Below are positions 35,043-43,975 of a stretch of DNA of 64,000 nucleotides, piece by piece. The DNA is from DASRHK01 sp963776465. Its GTDB lineage: Bacteria; Pseudomonadota; Gammaproteobacteria; Nevskiales; Nevskiaceae. The stretch is taken from positions 2,170,001-2,234,000 of the forward strand of contig CAVZMV010000002.1 in the NCBI GenBank assembly GCA_963776465.1, given 5' to 3'. Numbering within the stretch: position 1 is the first letter of the stretch; every line of letters begins with the position of its first letter. The notes beneath the pieces were generated by a model that worked only from the letters and a program-made list of their open reading frames with translations, was not told the DNA's origin and searched no databases. The position numbers and the translations under genes were made by a program.

Positions 35043-35948
35043 TCAGTTCATCTTGACGTTGATGGTCTGGGATTGCCCGCCGCGCTCGACGACCAGGTTG
35101 AGCTGGCTGACGTCCTTGAGCTCGCTCAGCATCTTCAGTGCTTTCGACGCGTCGTCCAATTGTACGCCATTGACCTGCGTGACCAGGTCCCCCGGCTTGA
35201 GGCCCGCCTGCGCGAACACGCTGCGATCCTTCCCCGGATAGATGCGATAGCCCTGCAGGCGTCCATCCTTGTTCGCGGGCTGCACGCGCAGGTAGTCGCC
35301 TGCCTTGTTCGGGTCCTGGAGCACCTGGTCGCGGATCTGGCTCAGCGCCATGGAGCCCGGTGGCGGCTGCGTCGGCGGCGGCGCCATTGCCGATCCGGCG
35401 CTGGAGCTTCCTTCGCGCTCGAGCAGCAGCGTCTCGAGCTTGCCCGATCGCGCCAGAACGACGCGGTCCGGCAGGATCGCCTGCAGCGTAGCCCCCTGGA
35501 TCACCTGTGCCCCCACCCCGAATGGGCGCTCGTCGCCCGCCGCCACTTCGATCAGCGCTCGGGAATAACGTTCATTGTCACTGGAGGCGAGGATGCCCAG
35601 GAGCTTGAGGTTCAGGCTCGTGATCGGGGCGTTGCCGCTTTCATCGGCGGTTGGCTCCGGGTTGTACTGGCCAAACAGGTTGGCGCTCTGGATCGTGGCG
35701 ACGTCGACTGTCGCGCTGCGTGGTCCGCCGGCGGCTGGCGCAGCGACCGGCGCGGGCGCGGGGTGCCACGCGGCCGTCTGCGGCAACGGGATCAGCGACC
35801 ACAGCAGCTGCGCCAGCGCGATTCCGAGCAGCACCGCGAACAACAACGCCACCGCAGCCGGCAGGCGGCGACCGTGTCGCTCGTAGTTGCGCAAAACCGC
35901 CGTCCGCACCGAGTCCGGCAGCTTGAAAGAGGAAGGAACGGGAGCCAC
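35043..35948 (-). CDS. gspC: Type II secretion protein GspC
   Basis: 301 residues from a GTG at 35948. A short cytoplasmic N-terminus is followed by one membrane helix (about 30-52), the periplasmic homology region (about 85-190, SANLFGQYNP and LKLLGILASSDNERYSRALI) and a C-terminal PDZ domain (about 225-301, with AGLKPGDLVTQVNGVQLDDA). GspC links the inner-membrane platform to the GspD channel and takes part in substrate choice. The frame is open to 36449, but that extension crosses the divergent cyclase gene and is not homologous. First gene of the gspCDEF run. Confidence 0.92.
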   Translation of the reverse strand: MAPVPSSFKLPDSVRTAVLRNYERHGRRLPAAVALLFAVLLGIALAQLLWSLIPLPQTAAWHPAPAPVAAPAAGGPRSATVDVATIQSANLFGQYNPEPTADESGNAPITSLNLKLLGILASSDNERYSRALIEVAAGDERPFGVGAQVIQGATLQAILPDRVVLARSGKLETLLLEREGSSSAGSAMAPPPTQPPPGSMALSQIRDQVLQDPNKAGDYLRVQPANKDGRLQGYRIYPGKDRSVFAQAGLKPGDLVTQVNGVQLDDASKALKMLSELKDVSQLNLVVERGGQSQTINVKMN

Positions 35949-36020
35949 ATCGCATGATAACCTGCCAATCCCACTGAAAAACAGCACGTTCGGGGGACTG
36001 GTGGCACCCAGGAAGGCCTG

Positions 36021-38225
36021 ATGCAGTCGCGCCTGCGACTCTGGATCCGCGCCGGCATCAGCCTGTTGGTCCTGCTGCTGTTCGGTGCGCACAGCTCCGG
36101 CCAGCTCACGCTGGGACTTCTCGCGCAGCTCGACCGCTACGCCTACGACGCCTGCGTGCTCCTGAATCTGGAGGGGGGCGTCGACCAGCGCGTGGTGATC
36201 GTCGACATCGACGAAAAGAGCCTGGCTGCCGAAGGGCACTTCCCCTGGCCGCGCGACAAGCTCGCGCAGCTGATCACCGAGCTGTTCGAGCGCTACCAGA
36301 TCCGCGTGCTGGGGATGGACTACGTGTTCCCCGAGCCGGACCGGTCGCCGACGCAGGAGCTGCTCGAGCAGCTCGATGATCTGCCCGGCGCGCGGGAGCG
36401 GCTCGCGCAGTTGCGCAGCAAGATCGACACCGATGGCCAGTTCGCGCAAGCGATCGCCAAGTACCCGGTGGTCACGGGATTCGTCTTCGAGCCGGTGGAG
36501 AAGGTCCAGAAGGGCGGGCTGCCGGCACCGGTGTTCGATGAGATCACGACCGCCGAGTACAAGGTCGATTTCGTCAAGGCCTCCGGATATGTCGCCAATC
36601 TCGAGCGCATCCAGTCGGGCGCGGCCGCTGGAGGTTTCTTCGACAACCCCACCGTCGACGCCGATGGCATTTTCCGGCGCGTGCCGCTGCTGGAGATGTT
36701 CGACGGCCAGGTCTATTCGTCACTGGCCTTGGGGATCGTGCGGCTGGCCCTCGGCAATCCGCCGATCAGCCTGACGTTCGAGCCGCCGGAGGCGCGCGAT
36801 TCGCTGAGCCTCGAGACGCTGCGCGTCGGTCCTCTCGCAGTTCCGGTCGACGGCGACGTCGCAGTGATGGTGCCGTTCCGCGGGCGTCAGCGAAGCTTCC
36901 CCTACATCTCTGCAACCGACGTGCTGCATGGCACCGCCAACACCGGTGTTCTCAAGCCGGGCACCATCGCGTTGCTCGGCACGAGCTCGGCGGGCCTGTT
37001 CGATCTGCGCGCGACGCCGGTGGCCAAGGTGTACGTCGGCGTGGAGATCCACGCCAATCTCGTGGCAGGCATGCTCGACGGCAAGATCATGCGGCGGGCG
37101 CCGTACTACGTCGGCCTGGAAGTCATCATGCTGCTGCTGATTGCCGTCGTGCTGACGTTCGTGTTCGCTGAGGTGTCGCCCCTGGTGGGCGCCGCCGCGG
37201 TCATCGTGGTCTGCTCGGGTCTGGTGGTGTTCGCCCTGGCGCAATGGAAGACCTACTTCATCATGCCGCTCGGCGTGCCGGTCGCATTCACGCTGAGCCT
37301 GTTCCTGGCGCAGACGCTTTATGGCTATTTCGTGGAGTCGCGGCGCTCGCGGAGCCTCACTCGGCAATTCGGCGAATACGTGCCGCCGGAGATCGTGGCG
37401 GAGATGGCGGAGAACCCACAGCTGGCGTCGATGGAGGGCGAGAGCCGCGAGATGACGGTGCTGTTCTCGGACGTGCGCGGCTTCACCACGATCTCTGAGA
37501 AGCTCGAGCCGCGCGAGCTGGCGCGACTAATAAACCAGTTCCTGACGCCGCTGACCAAGGTCATCCAGAAGCATCGCGGCACCATCGACAAGTACATGGG
37601 CGACGCGGTGATGGCGTTCTGGGGCGCGCCGATCCCGGACACCAACCACGTGATGAACGCACTGCAGGCGGCGCTGGAGATGCACCAGGCCGTGCGCGAG
37701 CTCGACGCACAATTCGAAAGTCAGGGCTGGCCCAAGGTCCGCGTTGGCGTGGGTCTCAACACCGGCAAGATGAACGTCGGCAACATGGGCTCGGAGTTCC
37801 GCCGCGCCTATACCGTCATGGGCGACGCGGTGAATCTCGGATCGCGGCTGGAGGCGCTGACGCGCGAGTACGGCGTCGACACCATCTGCAGCGAGCACAC
37901 CCGCAAGGCGGCCCCGGACTGGGCATTCCGCGAGCTCGACTTCGTTCGGGTCAAAGGCAAGCTCGAGCCAGTTGCGATCTTCGAGCCGCTGGGCCCCAAA
38001 TCAGGGCTGACGCAGACGGTCAAGGACGAGGTGGTCCGCTTCCAGGCAGCGCTGCGCGCTTACCGCGCCCGGGATTGGGATCGCGCCGAGGCGGAGTTCT
38101 TCGGGCTGTCGCAGTCGGGTCATCCCTTGAAAGCGTACGAGCTGTTCCTCGAGCGCATCGCCTTCCTGCGCAAGAACCCGCCCGCTGCGGACTGGGACGG
38201 CGCATTCACGTTCACTCATAAATAA
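36021..38225 (+). CDS. CHASE2-domain adenylate/guanylate cyclase
   Basis: 734 residues: a membrane helix (about 8-24), a large periplasmic CHASE2 sensor (about 30-330), three membrane helices (about 355-435) and a cytoplasmic class III cyclase domain (about 470-650). The catalytic set is complete: metal Asp in LFSDVRGFT (about 483), Lys and second Asp in IDKYMGDAVMAFWG (about 521-534), and transition-state Asn/Arg in MGDAVNLGSRLE. It should make cAMP or cGMP in response to an extracytoplasmic signal. It is divergent from gspC (72 bases apart), and gcdH follows after six bases. Confidence 0.93.
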   Translation: MQSRLRLWIRAGISLLVLLLFGAHSSGQLTLGLLAQLDRYAYDACVLLNLEGGVDQRVVIVDIDEKSLAAEGHFPWPRDKLAQLITELFERYQIRVLGMDYVFPEPDRSPTQELLEQLDDLPGARERLAQLRSKIDTDGQFAQAIAKYPVVTGFVFEPVEKVQKGGLPAPVFDEITTAEYKVDFVKASGYVANLERIQSGAAAGGFFDNPTVDADGIFRRVPLLEMFDGQVYSSLALGIVRLALGNPPISLTFEPPEARDSLSLETLRVGPLAVPVDGDVAVMVPFRGRQRSFPYISATDVLHGTANTGVLKPGTIALLGTSSAGLFDLRATPVAKVYVGVEIHANLVAGMLDGKIMRRAPYYVGLEVIMLLLIAVVLTFVFAEVSPLVGAAAVIVVCSGLVVFALAQWKTYFIMPLGVPVAFTLSLFLAQTLYGYFVESRRSRSLTRQFGEYVPPEIVAEMAENPQLASMEGESREMTVLFSDVRGFTTISEKLEPRELARLINQFLTPLTKVIQKHRGTIDKYMGDAVMAFWGAPIPDTNHVMNALQAALEMHQAVRELDAQFESQGWPKVRVGVGLNTGKMNVGNMGSEFRRAYTVMGDAVNLGSRLEALTREYGVDTICSEHTRKAAPDWAFRELDFVRVKGKLEPVAIFEPLGPKSGLTQTVKDEVVRFQAALRAYRARDWDRAEAEFFGLSQSGHPLKAYELFLERIAFLRKNPPAADWDGAFTFTHK

Positions 38226-38231
38226 ATCGCC

Positions 38232-39398
38232 ATGGCGTCCAAGTTCAAGTGGGAAGACCCGCTGCTGCTCGACGAGCAGCTGTCCGAGGAAGAGCGCGCC
38301 GTGCAGGAAACGGCGCGCTCCTACGCGCAGGAGAAGCTGATGCCGCGCGTGAAGGCGGCCTTTCATGACGAGACGTTCGACGCGTCGATGCTGCGGGAGA
38401 TGGGATCGCTGGGTCTGCTCGGCGTGACGCTGGAAGGCCACGGCTGCCCGGGCGGGAGTCATGTGATGTATGGGCTAATCACGCGCGAGATCGAGCGCGT
38501 CGATTCCGGCTATCGCTCGTCGATGTCGGTGCAGTCGTCGCTGACCATGTACCCGCTGCACGCATATGCCAGCGAGGCGCTCAAGGAAAAGTGGCTGCCC
38601 GCCCTGGCGAGCGGCGAGAAGCTCGGCGCGTTCGGATTGACGGAGCCGGATCACGGATCCGACCCGGGCGGCATGCGCAGCCGCGCCCGACGCGACGGCA
38701 AGGACTGGAAGCTCTCCGGCACCAAGAGCTGGATCAGCCATGCGCCGCTCGCCGACGTGTTCATCGTCTGGGCCAAGGACGACGGCGACGTCATTCGCGG
38801 CTTCGTGCTGGAGCGCGGCATGCGCGGACTTTCCACGCCGACGATCGAAGGCAAGATGAGCCTGCGTGCGTCGATCACCGGTCAGATCGTGATGGAAGAC
38901 GTCAGCGTGCCGGACAGTCATCGGCTGGACGTGCAGGGACTCAAGGGCCCGTTCTCGTGCCTGAACAAGGCGCGCTACGGGATCGCGTGGGGCGCCATGG
39001 GTGCGGCGGAATTCTGCTGGCACGCCGCGCGTACGTATGCGCTGGAACGCAAGCAGTTCGGCAAGCCGCTCGCGGCCAATCAGCTCATCCAGAAAAAGCT
39101 CGCGGACATGCAGACGGAGATCACCCTCGGGCTGCACGCGGTCATGCGCCTGGGCCGTCTGATGGACGCAGGGCAGGGATCGCCGGAGATGGTGTCGCTG
39201 CTCAAGCGCAACAACGCGGGCAAGGCGCTGGACATCGCGCGCGCCGCGCGCGATGTCCACGGCGGCAACGGTATCAGCGAGGACTATCACGTCATCCGGC
39301 ACCTGATGAACCTCGAGACGGTGAACACCTACGAGGGCACGCATGACGTGCATGCGCTGATCCTCGGTCGCGCGCAGACGGGAATCTCGGCCTTCTAG
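38232..39398 (+). CDS. gcdH: Glutaryl-CoA dehydrogenase-type acyl-CoA dehydrogenase
   Basis: 388-residue flavoprotein. Features are FGLTEPDHGSDPGGM (FAD/substrate loop), ARYGIAWGAMGAAEFC, ERKQFGKPLAANQLIQKKLADMQ and the C-terminal catalytic base in NTYEGTHDVHALILGRAQTG (E368). This C-terminal block and the N-terminal FKWEDPLLLDEQLSEEER are typical of glutaryl-CoA dehydrogenase, which converts glutaryl-CoA to crotonyl-CoA in lysine/tryptophan breakdown. No other pathway genes are adjacent. It starts six bases after the cyclase gene. Confidence 0.92.
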   Translation: MASKFKWEDPLLLDEQLSEEERAVQETARSYAQEKLMPRVKAAFHDETFDASMLREMGSLGLLGVTLEGHGCPGGSHVMYGLITREIERVDSGYRSSMSVQSSLTMYPLHAYASEALKEKWLPALASGEKLGAFGLTEPDHGSDPGGMRSRARRDGKDWKLSGTKSWISHAPLADVFIVWAKDDGDVIRGFVLERGMRGLSTPTIEGKMSLRASITGQIVMEDVSVPDSHRLDVQGLKGPFSCLNKARYGIAWGAMGAAEFCWHAARTYALERKQFGKPLAANQLIQKKLADMQTEITLGLHAVMRLGRLMDAGQGSPEMVSLLKRNNAGKALDIARAARDVHGGNGISEDYHVIRHLMNLETVNTYEGTHDVHALILGRAQTGISAF

Positions 39399-39449
39399 CG
39401 CTGCCTCGCACCGGCTCGGCCCGGATCGGAGCGGAGCTAAAATACGCTC

Positions 39450-39767
39450 ATGCCCGAAACCCACCGCGACTCACAGCTCGACGTCGTCACCGAGGTCTCC
39501 CGACCCAAGACGGCGTCGCCACCGCTGTACAAGGTGGTGATGGTCAACGACGACTTCACACCGATGGGCTTCGTGGTCGAAGTGCTGCAGACGTTCTTCC
39601 ACCACGGTCGCGAGAAGGCGGTACAGATCATGCTTCAGGTACATACGCAAGGACGGGCCGTTGCCGGCGTGTTCCCGCTGGAGATCGCAGAGACCAAGGT
39701 TTCGCAGGTGAACAACTACTCCCGCAAGCATCAGCACCCGCTTCTCTGCGTGATGGAGAAGGCGTGA
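39450..39767 (+). CDS. clpS: ClpS adaptor for N-degron substrates
   Basis: 105 residues. ClpS delivers proteins with destabilising N-termini (Leu, Phe, Tyr, Trp) to ClpAP. The binding pocket is visible: VMVNDDFTPMGFVV (N33, D34, D35, M39) and MLQVHTQGRA (H65). The N-terminal ~25 residues are the flexible ClpA-engaging tail. A TAAAAT hexamer (39438-39443) ends only six bases before the ATG, hinting at a leaderless or near-leaderless transcript. clpA follows after 108 bases. Confidence 0.96.
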   Translation: MPETHRDSQLDVVTEVSRPKTASPPLYKVVMVNDDFTPMGFVVEVLQTFFHHGREKAVQIMLQVHTQGRAVAGVFPLEIAETKVSQVNNYSRKHQHPLLCVMEKA

Positions 39768-39875
39768 GGGAGCCGACCGGGAGGATTCCTAGCATAGCGA
39801 GCCCATGCCTGCAGCGGAAGAGTAAGATCGAAGCACGTGATTGCTACACCTTGAGACGAACGGATTCGATTTGAA

Positions 39876-42152
39876 ATGTTGAGCGAAGATCTTCAGAAAG
39901 CATTGGACGCCGCCTTTCTTGCTGCACGGGGCGAAGGGCACGAATTACTCACGGTAGAACACCTGTTGCTGGCGCTCCTGGCGGACTCCAACGTCTCGGA
40001 GGTGCTCACCGCGTCGGGCGCCGACGTCGACGCCCTCGAGCAAGGCCTGAAGGGCTACATCTCCCAGAACGTGCAGGCCGCGCCGGGTGAAGGCAAGCGC
40101 GAAGTGCAGCCGACGTTGTCCTTCCAGCGCGTGCTGCAGCGCGCGATCTACCACGTGCAGTCCGCCGGCAAGAAGCAGGTCACGCCGTTGAACGTGCTGG
40201 TGGCGATGTTCAGCGAGAAGGACACGCAGGCCGTTTACCTGCTCAGCGAGCAGGGCGTGACGCGCCTCGACGTGGTGCGCTACATCTCGCACGGCATCGC
40301 CAAGAACGGCTCGGCGCCGCAGCCGGCGCCGGAATCCGAAGACAAGGATGAGTCCTCCGCGGAGCGCGGCGGCGAGCACAGCGCGCTCGCGCAGTACGCC
40401 ACGAACCTGAACGATCGCGCGGCTGCCGGCCGCATCGATCCGCTGATCGGCCGCGAGCACGAGCTCGAGCGCGTCATGCAGACGCTCTGCCGCCGGCGCA
40501 AGAACAATCCGCTTCTGGTCGGCGAGGCCGGCGTCGGCAAGACCGCCATCGCCGAAGGACTGGCCAAGATGATCCACGAGGGCAAGGTCCCCGACCTGCT
40601 CGCGGGGGGGCAGATCTTCAGCCTCGACCTCGGCGCGCTGGTCGCAGGCACGAAGTATCGCGGCGATTTCGAGAAGCGCCTGAAGGCAGTGCTCGCGGAG
40701 CTCAAGCAGATCCCCGGCGCGATCCTGTTCATCGACGAGATCCACACCGTCATCGGCGCGGGCGCGGCGAGCGGCGGCGTCATGGACGCGTCCAACCTTC
40801 TCAAGCCGCTGCTGGCGACCGGCGAGATCAAGTGCATCGGCTCCACCACCTATCACGAGTTCCGCGGGATCTTCGAGAAGGATCGCGCGCTCGCGCGCCG
40901 CTTCCAGAAGATCGACGTGCCCGAGCCGAGTATCGAGGACACGATCAAGATCGTCGACGGCCTGCGCTCGCGCTTCGAGCAGCATCACGAAGTGCAGTTC
41001 ACGCGTGGCGCCTTGCGCGCCGCGGTGGAGCTGGCGACGCGCCACATCACCGACCGCCATTTGCCGGACAAGGCCATCGACGTGATCGACGAGGCCGCCG
41101 CGCGGCTGCGCCTTCTGCCCGAATCCAAGCGCCGCAAGACCGTGCAGGTGCGCGACATCGAGGAAACCGTGGCGCGCATCGCGCGGATTCCGGCCAAGAG
41201 CGTGTCATCCAACGATCGCGACCGTCTCGCCACGCTGGAGCGTGATCTCAAGCTGGTGATCTTCGGCCAGGACCTGGCGATCGAGCAGCTGTCGTCCTCG
41301 ATCAAGCTGTCCCGGTCCGGCCTCGGCAGTCCCGAGAAGCCGATCGGCGCTTTCCTGCTCGCCGGTCCCACCGGCGTGGGCAAGACCGAGGTGACGCGCC
41401 AGCTGGCGCAGCTGCTCGGCATCGAGCTCGTGCGCTTCGACATGTCCGAGTACATGGAGCGTCACACGGTGTCGCGGCTCATCGGCGCGCCGCCGGGATA
41501 CGTCGGCTTCGACCAGGGCGGGCTGTTGACGGACTCCGTTCTCAAGCATCCGCACTCGGTGATCCTGCTCGACGAGATCGAGAAGGCGCATCCGGACGTG
41601 TTCAACCTCCTGCTGCAGGTGATGGACCACGGCACGCTGACCGACAACAACGGCCGCAAAGTGGATTTCCGCAACGTCATCCTGGTGATGACGACCAACG
41701 CCGGCGCCGAGGAGTCGGCCCGCCGCTCGATGGGCTTCGCCGAGCAGAACCACGCGACCGACCAGATGGAAGTGATCCGCCGGATGTTCGCCCCCGAGTT
41801 CCGCAACCGCCTCGACGCGATCATCCTGTTCGCTTCACTCGGCAAGCCCGAGATCGCGCGGGTCGTGGAGAAGTTCCTGCTGCTGCTCGAGGAGCAGCTC
41901 GGGGCCAAGCACGTGCAGCTCGAAGTCGACCAGCTCGCGCGCGAGTGGATCGGCGAGCGTGGCTACGACGTGAAGATGGGCGCGCGGCCGATGGCGCGCG
42001 TGATCCAGGAGAACATCAAGCGGCCACTGGCCGAAGAGCTGCTGTTCGGCAAGCTTTCCAATGGGGGACGGGTCGTCGTCACCGTCAAGGACGACAAGGT
42101 GCAGTTCGAGATCGAGGCGCGGGAGAGGTCGGGGCAGCTGGAGCCGGTTTAG
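39876..42152 (+). CDS. clpA: ClpA unfoldase of the ClpAP protease
   Basis: 758-residue Hsp100 protein. The N-domain (about 1-145) is followed by AAA-1 with Walker A GEAGVGKT (about 215-222) and AAA-2 with GPTGVGKT (about 496-503). SMGFAEQN (about 617-624) occupies the position of the ClpP-docking loop (IGL/F type). It unfolds substrates handed over by ClpS and feeds them to ClpP, which is not in this window. There is no long ClpB-type middle coiled coil. It ends at a bidirectional terminator shared with infA. Confidence 0.97.
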   Translation: MLSEDLQKALDAAFLAARGEGHELLTVEHLLLALLADSNVSEVLTASGADVDALEQGLKGYISQNVQAAPGEGKREVQPTLSFQRVLQRAIYHVQSAGKKQVTPLNVLVAMFSEKDTQAVYLLSEQGVTRLDVVRYISHGIAKNGSAPQPAPESEDKDESSAERGGEHSALAQYATNLNDRAAAGRIDPLIGREHELERVMQTLCRRRKNNPLLVGEAGVGKTAIAEGLAKMIHEGKVPDLLAGGQIFSLDLGALVAGTKYRGDFEKRLKAVLAELKQIPGAILFIDEIHTVIGAGAASGGVMDASNLLKPLLATGEIKCIGSTTYHEFRGIFEKDRALARRFQKIDVPEPSIEDTIKIVDGLRSRFEQHHEVQFTRGALRAAVELATRHITDRHLPDKAIDVIDEAAARLRLLPESKRRKTVQVRDIEETVARIARIPAKSVSSNDRDRLATLERDLKLVIFGQDLAIEQLSSSIKLSRSGLGSPEKPIGAFLLAGPTGVGKTEVTRQLAQLLGIELVRFDMSEYMERHTVSRLIGAPPGYVGFDQGGLLTDSVLKHPHSVILLDEIEKAHPDVFNLLLQVMDHGTLTDNNGRKVDFRNVILVMTTNAGAEESARRSMGFAEQNHATDQMEVIRRMFAPEFRNRLDAIILFASLGKPEIARVVEKFLLLLEEQLGAKHVQLEVDQLAREWIGERGYDVKMGARPMARVIQENIKRPLAEELLFGKLSNGGRVVVTVKDDKVQFEIEARERSGQLEPV

Positions 42153-42165
42153 ATTCCGGAGCTCC

Positions 42166-42201
42166 AAACGAAGAAGCCCGCTTGCGCGGGCTTCTTCGTT
42201 T
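42166..42201. terminator. Bidirectional terminator between clpA and infA
   Basis: Perfect 16-bp stem AAACGAAGAAGCCCGC-TTGC-GCGGGCTTCTTCGTTT. Both arms end in T-rich flanks on their own strand, so it can stop both clpA (plus) and infA (minus) transcription. Confidence 0.85.
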
Positions 42202-42213
42202 GTGGAGCGCGAT

Positions 42214-42432
42214 TTATTTGTCGCGGAAGGTGATGCGGCCCTTCGACAAGTCGTACGGCGTGAGCTGGACGGTGACCTTGTCGCCGGTGAGGATGCGGAT
42301 GTAATTCTTGCGCATGCGTCCCGAGATGTGGGCGGTGACGACGTGGCCGTTCTCCAGCTTGACGCGGAACGTCGTGTTGGGAAGCGTTTCGACTACCGTC
42401 CCCGGCATCTCGATGTGATCCTCTTTCGGCAT
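42214..42432 (-). CDS. infA: Translation initiation factor IF-1
   Basis: 72-residue OB-fold protein: MPKEDHIEMPGTVVETLPNT, then FRVKLENGHVVTAHISGRMRKNYIRIL and GDKVTVQLTPYDLSKGRI. Length and sequence are standard for IF-1. It is placed between clpA and the transferase genes as in other Gammaproteobacteria, on the opposite strand to clpA. Confidence 0.98.
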   Translation of the reverse strand: MPKEDHIEMPGTVVETLPNTTFRVKLENGHVVTAHISGRMRKNYIRILTGDKVTVQLTPYDLSKGRITFRDK

Positions 42433-42445
42433 AGCCCCTCAGCGG

Positions 42446-43193
42446 TCAAAAAGAGCCGCAATTATGGGCAATCGCCTCCTGGGCTTCAATGTTGTCGAGG
42501 CGCTGCCACGTATCTTTCGTGAGCACCTCGAGCGGCCGATAGCGGCGCTTGTAGTCCATCTTCGGCGAGTTGGCGACCCAGTAACCGAGGTACACGAACG
42601 GTTTGCCGAGCGTGCGCGCCTCCTCGATCTGCTTGAGGACCGCGAAGGTGCCGAGCCCCCGCTCGCGCTCGGAAGGATCGAAGAAGGTGTAGACGGCAGA
42701 GATGCCGCTCGGCACCAGATCGACCACGGCGACCGCCAGAAGCCGCTTGCCCAGCCGCAGGGTCCAGTACCTGCGTGTCGCCCCAGGCGCATTCCAGGAA
42801 CGTGCGGAAGGCCTTGTAGTCCTCCGGGTTCATGCCACCGCCCGCGTGCCGCGAGGCGAGGTAGGCGCGATAGAGCGCGTAGTGCTCCTCGCCGAGCATC
42901 GGCTCGCGCGCCAGCGTCAGATCGGCGTTGCGCTTGAGGCAGCGGCGCTGGCTGCGGTCAGGCACGAATTGCGCGACCGGAACGCGCGCGGCCAGACAGT
43001 CGCGGCAGGATGCGCATGCGGGCCGATACACATAGGCGCCGCTGCGCCGGAAGCCCAGATCCAGCAGCACGCCGTAGCGCGGGGCGTTGAGCGGGAATTC
43101 CGGGTCGATGAAGGCGCTGCGGGCAGCGCGATCCGGCAGGTAGCCGCATGCATGCTCGGTGCCCAGCAGCAGCCGCACCGACGTGGTGGTCAT
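42446..43193 (-). pseudogene. bpt: Bpt/Ate-type aminoacyl-tRNA-protein transferase (one-base frameshift)
   Basis: Two adjacent frames together give one ~248-residue protein of the Bpt/arginyltransferase family, which adds Leu (Bpt) or Arg (Ate) to N-terminal Asp/Glu so that ClpS can recognise them. The N-terminal frame starts at the ATG 43193 (MTTTSVRLLLGTEHACGYLP) and carries CASCRDC and RRCLKRNADL. The C-terminal frame resumes with LLAVAVVDLVPSGISAVYTF and ends at 42446. The join is at 42770-42771: the coding strand reads CAGGTACTGG where CAGTACTGG would restore DTQYWTLRLGKR. The extra base is possibly a sequence error. The ATG overlaps the aat stop (ATGA). Confidence 0.85.
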
Positions 43194-43933
43194 GCGGGCA
43201 GGTGCGCGCGCGCCGCCGGCGCGTCGATGTCCAGACGCCAGATGCCGGTGCGGCCGCCGGCGGCGACGGCGTTTTTGAGGTCCAGCAGGAAACGCTGGCG
43301 CGAGACCGTTTGCGCGCCGAGGCTGAGCAGATGCGGCGTGGTGATCTGGCAATCGATCAGCGGAAAGCCCCACGCATCGAGCTGTCTGCAGAGCCAATGC
43401 AGCGCCAGCTTGGAGGCGTCGGTCTCAGCGGAGAACATCGACTCGCCGAAAAACGCGCGTCCCAGCGACACGCCGTAGAGACCGCCGATCAGGCAGCCAT
43501 CGCGCCACACCTCGATCGATTGGGAGAAACCGCGCTGGTGCAGCTCCTGATAGGCGCGCTGCATGTGACCGCCGAGCCAGGTGCCGCGCCCCTCGGCGCG
43601 AGGAGCCGCGCACCGCCGCACGACCTCGTCGAACGCGCGGTTGAGCGTGACCGCGTAGTTTTCCCTGCGCACGGCTTTGGCGAGGCTGCGCGACGTGCGG
43701 AAATCCCGCGGCCGCAGCACGCAGCGCGGATCGGGGCACCACCACAGGATCGGCTCGTCGGGGTTGAACCATGGAAACACGCCCTGGCTGTAGGCGCGCA
43801 ACAGGCGCGTCACGGAAAGATCTCCACCCAGCGCGAGCAGCCCATTGGGCTCCCGCAGCGCCAGATGTTGCGGCGGGAACGGCTGCCGGGGATCGCGCGG
43901 ATCCAGCCAATGCAGTCGGATCGGGTTTTCCAT
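43190..43933 (-). CDS. aat: Leucyl/phenylalanyl-tRNA-protein transferase Aat
   Basis: 247 residues. Aat adds Leu or Phe to N-terminal Arg/Lys of proteins, creating ClpS ligands. Family motifs are PNGLLALGGDLSVTRLLRAY, GVFPWF, PILWWCPDPRCVL, GRGTWLGGHMQRAYQELH and GVSLGRAFFGESMFS. It overlaps the bpt start by four bases, so both transferases are co-translated. Together with clpS and clpA this completes the bacterial Leu/N-degron branch at one locus. Confidence 0.96.
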   Translation of the reverse strand: MENPIRLHWLDPRDPRQPFPPQHLALREPNGLLALGGDLSVTRLLRAYSQGVFPWFNPDEPILWWCPDPRCVLRPRDFRTSRSLAKAVRRENYAVTLNRAFDEVVRRCAAPRAEGRGTWLGGHMQRAYQELHQRGFSQSIEVWRDGCLIGGLYGVSLGRAFFGESMFSAETDASKLALHWLCRQLDAWGFPLIDCQITTPHLLSLGAQTVSRQRFLLDLKNAVAAGGRTGIWRLDIDAPAARAHLPA

Positions 43934-43975
43934 CAGCCAGACGTCTCCTGCGTCTAGCCTAACGCGACCTGCCGA

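Noticed and set aside
35949..36449. Longer N-terminus for GspC
   Set aside because: It would be antisense to the CHASE2 cyclase; the GspC membrane anchor begins right after the GTG at 35948.
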